From CALOCN01 sp942491735 (GTDB lineage: Bacteria > Eisenbacteria > RBG-16-71-46 > JABDJR01): a DNA stretch of 64,000 nt. Shown piece by piece: positions 59,351 to 64,000 of the stretch (positions are counted from its first letter, which is position 1; each line of letters begins with the position of its first letter). The notes under the pieces were generated by a model. That model was not told where the DNA came from and did not search any database. It worked only from the letters and a program-made list of their open reading frames with translations. A program made the position numbers and the translations under genes. The DNA lies in the NCBI GenBank assembly GCA_942491735.1, contig CALOCN010000001.1, forward strand, positions 186,001 through 250,000, given 5' to 3'.

Positions 59351-61351
59351 TCAGGGGCTTGTGCGGACCCGGGCCAGACCGCGCTGCGCGCGTGTCCGGA
59401 GCGAAGGATCCAGATCCGGCTGCCCGAGCAGGAGCTCGTAGAAGCGTCGTGCCCGATCATGATCGCCCAGGGCCTCGGCCAGCCGACCATCCAGGAAGGC
59501 GAGGGGGAACTCCCCGGTCACGTGTTGGCGCGCGCGGGTGACCGCGGCCACGGACCGGGTGGAGTCGCCGCCGGCCAGCACCGCATCCACATAGAGCATC
59601 CACGGCCCCTGACGCTCCGGATACGTCCGGAGTTCCTCCTCCAGAAGCTCGAATCCCTGGGCCCGTGTTTCCGCGCTGGAGAGGTAGGCCTGGATCCGGT
59701 TGTCCCGCGCCTGCTCGTTGGCCGGGTCCTGCCTGACCGCCGTGTCGAGGCGATCGCGCGCCTCCTCGACACGCCCCGCCTTGAGCAACTCCACCGCATA
59801 GTCGTTGAGCCACCCGGGTCGCGGACGCTTGGCGATGTTGACCGCGTTCTCGAAAGCCTGGAGTGCTTCGTCCCGTCTTCCCAGCTCGACCAGGTTGCGT
59901 CCGGCCAGATACCAGGACCGACTCGAGCGGGGGTTGATGCGCAGCGCCAGGGCGACCTCGGCCTGGCTTTCGACGATCCGCCCCTGGTCGCGCAGTTCCT
60001 GGGCGTGAAAGAAAAGGACGGTGGGCGAACTCCGGTTGTCACGCACCGTGGCCGCGAGCAGGGTGTCCACGCTGCGCCATTCCAGGACCCGCTTGACGAC
60101 CTGGGGGATGCCGATGGCCAGGAACAGCGCCACCGCAATGAGGGTCGTCCTGCCGGCCGAGGCCCACCGTCGTGGCGCGATCAGGATGAAGTGCGCAGCC
60201 AACAGCGTCACCCCCACCGCGGGCAGGAACAGGTAGCGTTCCGAGAACAGGAAGTTCAGCGGAATCAGGTTGAGGGTGGGGATCGGGGTCAAGGCGAGCC
60301 AGGCCAGACCCATTCCCAACAGCGGGCGCTTGCGGCCCACCCGGAACGCCCCGACCAGCATGACCCCGCCGATCAGGACAAGGAGCCAGGGAAGCGGTGC
60401 GGACAGGGTCTCCACGGGCGCGACATACCGCTCCAGGGTCGGCTGAAACGGAACCAGCAACAGACCCCAATAGAGACCCAGGGTGGAAACGCAGGTCAGG
60501 AGACGCGGCCCGGTATCGAGCCCCATGACCTGGGGATTGTAGGCGAGAAAGTACTCCGGTCGTCCCTGCAGGGCCAGCATCAGCCCGTCCCATCGCGAGA
60601 TGATATAGGCAAGACCGGTCACCACCGGGATGGAGTAGAAGACGAGATCGCGGCGCAGCCAGAGGGATATCGAGCGATCCCGCAGCCACAGGTCCTGCAG
60701 GAAGACCAACGGAAAGAAGACGATCGCCGGCGCCTTGGCCAGCACGGCCAGCCCCACCCAGGCGGAAACCTCGATCGCGCGCAGCCAGGAACGGTCGCGG
60801 TCCAGCGAGCGGTGCAGACCCGCCAGCAGGAACAGGGTGGAGAGGATCTCCTTGCGATGCGTTACCCCCGCCACCGCTTCGGTCAGCATGGGGTGCGCTA
60901 CGAAAACCAGCGATCCCCCCAGGGCGGCCCAATCGCTCCAGGCAAGCCCCCACGGCGCGCATCGCGATCCGGGCGGAGAAGGAGCGGTCTCGGCCACCCG
61001 ATGGGCGAGGGCGCGCAGATAGCGGAAGAGAACCCATGCCGTGACGGCGAAGAGCAGCACGTTGGTGAGATGGAATCCCAGGGGCCGGGTGCCCCAGATG
61101 GCGCTGTCGATCAGCAGCGACCAGTAGCGAACGATCAGCTCGCCGGGACCCACCGAGAAGAGGTTGCCCAGGGAACCCATGCGGGGGTCCTCGAGGATGA
61201 GAGCCTGGTCATCGAGGACGAATCCGTTGGCCAGCGACGGCAGGTAGAGCACCACCGCAAGGAGCGGAGCGATCCAGGGAAGCCAGGCCGGAGTGGCCAG
61301 GGCGGGTTTCGCCACGGGTGGAGCGGTTTTCTCTTTCGCCTTTCGCTTCAT
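59351..61351 (-). CDS. TMTC-like membrane protein with TPR domain
   Basis: A 666-residue protein. The first helix leads to NGFVLDDQALILEDPRMGSL, an acidic D47-D48 loop like that of TMTC-type O-mannosyltransferases, followed by about nine further helices to residue 410. The last 240 residues are a TPR-like helical array: AQAEVALALRINPRSSRSW, AGRNLVELGRRDEALQAFEN and VRQDPANEQARDNRIQAYL. The design matches bacterial TMTC-like GT-C proteins that modify secreted proteins with single sugars. Target unknown. It overlaps the next GT4 gene upstream by ATGA. Confidence 0.85.
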   Translation of the reverse strand: MKRKAKEKTAPPVAKPALATPAWLPWIAPLLAVVLYLPSLANGFVLDDQALILEDPRMGSLGNLFSVGPGELIVRYWSLLIDSAIWGTRPLGFHLTNVLLFAVTAWVLFRYLRALAHRVAETAPSPPGSRCAPWGLAWSDWAALGGSLVFVAHPMLTEAVAGVTHRKEILSTLFLLAGLHRSLDRDRSWLRAIEVSAWVGLAVLAKAPAIVFFPLVFLQDLWLRDRSISLWLRRDLVFYSIPVVTGLAYIISRWDGLMLALQGRPEYFLAYNPQVMGLDTGPRLLTCVSTLGLYWGLLLVPFQPTLERYVAPVETLSAPLPWLLVLIGGVMLVGAFRVGRKRPLLGMGLAWLALTPIPTLNLIPLNFLFSERYLFLPAVGVTLLAAHFILIAPRRWASAGRTTLIAVALFLAIGIPQVVKRVLEWRSVDTLLAATVRDNRSSPTVLFFHAQELRDQGRIVESQAEVALALRINPRSSRSWYLAGRNLVELGRRDEALQAFENAVNIAKRPRPGWLNDYAVELLKAGRVEEARDRLDTAVRQDPANEQARDNRIQAYLSSAETRAQGFELLEEELRTYPERQGPWMLYVDAVLAGGDSTRSVAAVTRARQHVTGEFPLAFLDGRLAEALGDHDRARRFYELLLGQPDLDPSLRTRAQRGLARVRTSP

Positions 61352-62529
61352 GACCCGATCACTCCGTCGTAGATCGCTCGCAAGCGGTGCACGTGCTTGT
61401 CCATGCCGAGTTCCCCCGCGGTACGCAGGGCCCCCGATCCGAGCCGGGCGGCGAGGGAATCGTCGGTCAGGATACCGATGGCGGCCGCGGCCAAGCCGTC
61501 GCTGTCATCCCGGTCGAAACCGAGTCCGTTCTCGTCCTCGCGCAGCCATTGCTCGATCCCGCTGACCCGGGAGGCCACGACCGGGGTCCCGAGAGCCATG
61601 GCCTCGGGACCGACCATGCCGAAGTTCTCTTTCCAGAGCGAGGGCACCACCAGAACGCGAGCCCTGGAGTATTCGTGCTGGAGGTCGTTCGCGTCCAGCG
61701 CTCCCAGGAGTCGGATGTGCCCCCCCTGGGGGTCGGCCGCGCGAAGCCGCTCCTTCTCGGGGCCGTCACCGGCGATCCGCACTTCCAATCCGGGAACCGC
61801 CTCGATCAGTCGGGGCAGTGCGCGGGTCAGCACCGAGAGCCCCTTCTCCGGCTGGAGTCGACCCGCGAAGAGCAGGATGGGGGGGCGAGGGTGTGGGAGC
61901 GGAGCCAGCGCCGGCGCGTCCACGGCCAGGGGAAGGGGGTGGACGTTGGCGTATCCCAGCCCCTGCACCCGGCGGGCCAGCTCGGGATTGTGGGCAATCC
62001 AGGCCTGGGCCCGGTCCCGGTAACGGCGGCGCAACCCCAACGCGGGAAGATCGTGCATGAGCCACTTGCGTGGCGTGCGGCAACCTTCGCGCATGCAGAT
62101 GGGGCCCACCTGGGACGGACAGGGGGTGCCGCGAACGGTCACGTGGGTCTTGAGCGGGCAAACCGCCTCGAAGGTGTGGAGGCTGACCACGATGGGAGGG
62201 GCGCCCCGAGGCAGGTCGCGCAGCAGGGCCAACGCCTCGAGAAAGGCCCAGTGGCAATGGAGGATGTCCGGTTGCTCCGCCCGGAGCCACGCGTCGAGGG
62301 TTTCGGTCAGGGCCGGGTTGGGAAGGTGAATGGTCCGGTACTCACCCCAACCCCGTTTGCGCCGCTGGTAGGGGACACCCGGCCCCCCCGCGTCCGGGCC
62401 CTCGATCCAGAACCAGGATGGGGTGATCCCGGCGGCGTCCAGGTGCGGCGCCATGCTGCGGACATAGGTGGACACGCCGCACAGCCGTTTGTGCCAGGGC
62501 TCCGTGGTCAGGAGGTGTCCCACCTTCAT
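61348..62529 (-). CDS. Family 4 glycosyltransferase
   Basis: A 393-residue GT-B enzyme. N-half: MKVGHLLTTEPWHKRLCGVS and HCHWAFLEALALLRDLPRGA. A Cys-rich loop (VCPLKTHVTVRGTPCPSQVG, then MREGCRTP) is known from a subset of GT4 enzymes. C-half: LLFAGRLQPEKGLSVLTRAL, FGMVGPEAMALGTPVVASRV and GIEQWLREDENGL. Its ATG overlaps the stop of the upstream gene (62526-62529) and its stop overlaps the TMTC-like start. It likely adds sugars to a surface glycan. Confidence 0.93.
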   Translation of the reverse strand: MKVGHLLTTEPWHKRLCGVSTYVRSMAPHLDAAGITPSWFWIEGPDAGGPGVPYQRRKRGWGEYRTIHLPNPALTETLDAWLRAEQPDILHCHWAFLEALALLRDLPRGAPPIVVSLHTFEAVCPLKTHVTVRGTPCPSQVGPICMREGCRTPRKWLMHDLPALGLRRRYRDRAQAWIAHNPELARRVQGLGYANVHPLPLAVDAPALAPLPHPRPPILLFAGRLQPEKGLSVLTRALPRLIEAVPGLEVRIAGDGPEKERLRAADPQGGHIRLLGALDANDLQHEYSRARVLVVPSLWKENFGMVGPEAMALGTPVVASRVSGIEQWLREDENGLGFDRDDSDGLAAAAIGILTDDSLAARLGSGALRTAGELGMDKHVHRLRAIYDGVIGS

Positions 62530-63524
62530 GGTCCGTGACCTTCCCGCCCGAGCACGCTGTCATGGGCCTCGGTCAGTGCGTCCCGAAACATGGCCGGAGA
62601 GCGGGTGGCCAGCAGTCGTGTCCGATCCCGCTGCGCACGCTCCCTCCAACCGGTCCTGTCCGCGGCGATGCTCCGTAGCGCTTCCCGGAGCGCCTCCGGA
62701 TCTCCGGGGGGGACCGCGATTGCTCCCGACGCGACGTCCAGTTGTTCGGCAAGACCGCCCACGCGGCTGGCCACGACCGGAATGCCCCGCGCCAGCGCTT
62801 CCTGGGCCACGAGGCCGAAAGCCTCGGTGTAGGCGGGCAGGGCAACGAGGTCGCACGCGTCGTAGGCCGCGCTCATGCCGGCCGCATCCAACGCCCCGGC
62901 ACGGTCCACGCGGAGCCCGCGGGTCCACCATCGGGACGCCAGGCGAAGGTGAGGAAAGTCGGACCCGGCAATCCGGAGTTGCACCGGATCGGGGAAGCCG
63001 CGCAGCGCCGCCGCCAGCACCGGGAGGCCCTTGCGCAGGCTGTCCCGCCCCGCGAACAGCACCCGCAGCGTGCGGCCGTTCGGTTCCGGCGGGTTGGAAA
63101 GCGGCGTGTGCGGATCGACCGGGATGGGAATGTGCCGGCAGGGCAGCTCCGGGAGCGCGTTGACCATGGCGCGGGAGTGGACGACGACCAGGTCGGCGCG
63201 TGCCAGGAGAGCAAGAAAGCGCGGGCGCTGGTACCGCCAACGTCGCCGCCGCAGGGGAGCGTCGAAGGCGGGATAGGCGGGAGACCCGGTCCAGTACGCG
63301 TCGTGCAGATCCACGATGAGCGTGCCGCGGAAGTCGAGAAAACGCGGGTCTCCCAGGACGGACTTCGCGTCCAGGACATGGAGCAGCGTCGCGTCCCCGG
63401 GCAGGGGCTCCTGGGCACCCTGGATCCGGAGGGTCGGGTCCGACTGCAGGAGATCGCACACCAGCCCCGCGTAGGTGGACGATCCGGTGTGGGCGTCATG
63501 GGTCGGGGTGACGAGAATCCTCAT
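62526..63524 (-). CDS. Family 4 glycosyltransferase
   Basis: A 332-residue GT-B-type enzyme. N-half: MRILVTPTHDAHTGSSTYAG and the Asp/His-containing IVDLHDAYWTGSPAYPA. C-half: RVLFAGRDSLRKGLPVLAAA, CDLVALPAYTEAFGLVAQEA and LARGIPVVASRVGGLAEQL, the GT4 nucleotide-sugar site with EAFG. It is slightly shorter than most GT4 enzymes. ATGA overlaps at both ends show tight coupling with its neighbours. Confidence 0.92.
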   Translation of the reverse strand: MRILVTPTHDAHTGSSTYAGLVCDLLQSDPTLRIQGAQEPLPGDATLLHVLDAKSVLGDPRFLDFRGTLIVDLHDAYWTGSPAYPAFDAPLRRRRWRYQRPRFLALLARADLVVVHSRAMVNALPELPCRHIPIPVDPHTPLSNPPEPNGRTLRVLFAGRDSLRKGLPVLAAALRGFPDPVQLRIAGSDFPHLRLASRWWTRGLRVDRAGALDAAGMSAAYDACDLVALPAYTEAFGLVAQEALARGIPVVASRVGGLAEQLDVASGAIAVPPGDPEALREALRSIAADRTGWRERAQRDRTRLLATRSPAMFRDALTEAHDSVLGREGHGP

Positions 63525-64000
63525 GGCCTGCGGTTCCGTCGGCGCAGCATGGAGCGGACCGAGCCGGCCAACCAGGCCGGATCCACCGGACCCTCGCTCT
63601 CGAACCGGGTCGGGTGGGCGGCATGATGGGACTCGGCATCGCGAATCCCGCGTCGCAACTCCCCGAGCCGTCCCCGCAGGACGGCCCGGGTGCGGGCGGC
63701 GGCGGTTTCGATCGCCCCCGCACCGTGGCGGCGCGGGAAACCCTCTCCCAGGTTGCGCAAGCGGAACAACCGATGCGCCCGCGCCATGTGGTAGGGCTTG
63801 GCCGCTCCGGCGCCGGAGTCGTGCTCGTGGGTGACGAGGGGATCATCCACCCAGCCGCATTCCCATCCGCGCCGACGGGCCCGCAGCGCAACCTCCAGGT
63901 CCTCGTAGTAAAGAAAGTAGTCCTCGGGAAATCCGCCCAGATCCTCCAGCAGTTCCCGACGGTAGGCCGCCGCGGCGCCGGTGGGACCCAGGAGCGGTTG
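63521..64000 (-). CDS. Family 2 glycosyltransferase, N-terminus beyond window
   Basis: The C-terminal 159 residues or so of a GT2 enzyme; the frame stays open through the window edge, so the visible internal GTG is not the start. The region contains PTGAAAAYRRELLEDLGGFP and DYFLYYEDLEVALRARRRGW, the ED-x-E/RAR motif of rhamnosyltransferase-like GT2 proteins, then WVDDPLVTHEHDSGAG and an Arg-rich C-terminus. It shares ATGA with the next gene (63521-63524), so it is the most upstream visible gene of the minus-strand operon. Confidence 0.85.
   Translation of the reverse strand, partial: QPLLGPTGAAAAYRRELLEDLGGFPEDYFLYYEDLEVALRARRRGWECGWVDDPLVTHEHDSGAGAAKPYHMARAHRLFRLRNLGEGFPRRHGAGAIETAAARTRAVLRGRLGELRRGIRDAESHHAAHPTRFESEGPVDPAWLAGSVRSMLRRRNRRP

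Noticed and set aside
57411..59441. Long plus-strand frame opposite the GT-C gene
   Set aside because: Antisense shadow, without motifs, signal peptide or ribosome site; the minus-strand gene has membrane helices and a DE motif.
1..64000. Mobile elements, CRISPR arrays, rRNA operons
   Set aside because: I found no transposase or integrase motifs, no regularly spaced identical repeats, and no rRNA-like sequence in either strand.

Overview
The window is GC-rich, densely packed bacterial chromosome. Its secreted proteins carry FlgD-like, T9SS-like C-terminal domains, dockerin-like and cohesin-like modules, lipoproteins built from FN3-like repeats, and OmpA/DUF481-type beta-barrels, beside a core of universal genes. 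This mixture suggests a Gram-negative member of the FCB superphylum, most likely an uncultured Eisenbacteria/Krumholzibacteriota-type lineage. The assignment is an inference: no rRNA gene is present to test it. No tRNA gene, CRISPR array, insertion sequence or prophage was seen.

Layout. 1-4039 (minus): a membrane histidine kinase and sigma-54-type response regulator pair, followed by a secreted protein cut by the window edge. 4260-6549: two small exported proteins, a hairpin-rich gap, and a secreted protein with an unusual C-terminal tag. 6738-13393: galE, a YkgJ-like cysteine-cluster protein, priA, a TPR lipoprotein and rho. 13596-14630: a secreted SGNH-like protein with a PKD domain and the same tag. 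14842-28394: a translation and cell-wall block (rpmE, DUF1385 gene, prfA, then prmC, murA, selB), split by an MFS transporter, a small zinc-finger membrane protein, a minus-strand minor-pilin operon and a lipoprotein. 28452-30207: an ECF sigma factor and probable anti-sigma factor. 30396-44000: a surface-protein region (DUF481 barrel, secreted endonuclease, Ser/Thr kinase-ATPase-TPR regulator, two tandem tagged proteins, a trypsin-like protease, and a lower-GC island of three surface proteins). 44043-47735: acyl-CoA carboxylase, thiolase and an atypical SDR. 47998-49805: three tandem paralogous small barrels. 49827-51155: a nucleotide-transporter-like membrane protein. 51201-64000: a glycan locus of two convergent operons (ABC exporter, soluble GT2/GT4 and membrane GT-C glycosyltransferases).

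The main novelty candidate is a short C-terminal motif, P-V-E-x-[ST]-[ST]-W-[GS]-x-[IL]-K, found at the very end of four otherwise different secreted proteins (genes at 5911-6549, 13596-14630, 37608-38291, 38300-39016). It lacks the hydrophobic helix and basic tail of exosortase or sortase signals, and it differs from the FlgD-like C-terminal domains on other secreted proteins here. It may be an undescribed sorting or anchoring tag.

Regulatory features add to the picture. A near-consensus sigma-54 promoter precedes the minor-pilin operon, in a window that also encodes a GAFTGA-containing activator. Several genes have extended -10 or TAGACT-type promoters, and two of these sit so close to the start codon that the mRNA may be leaderless.
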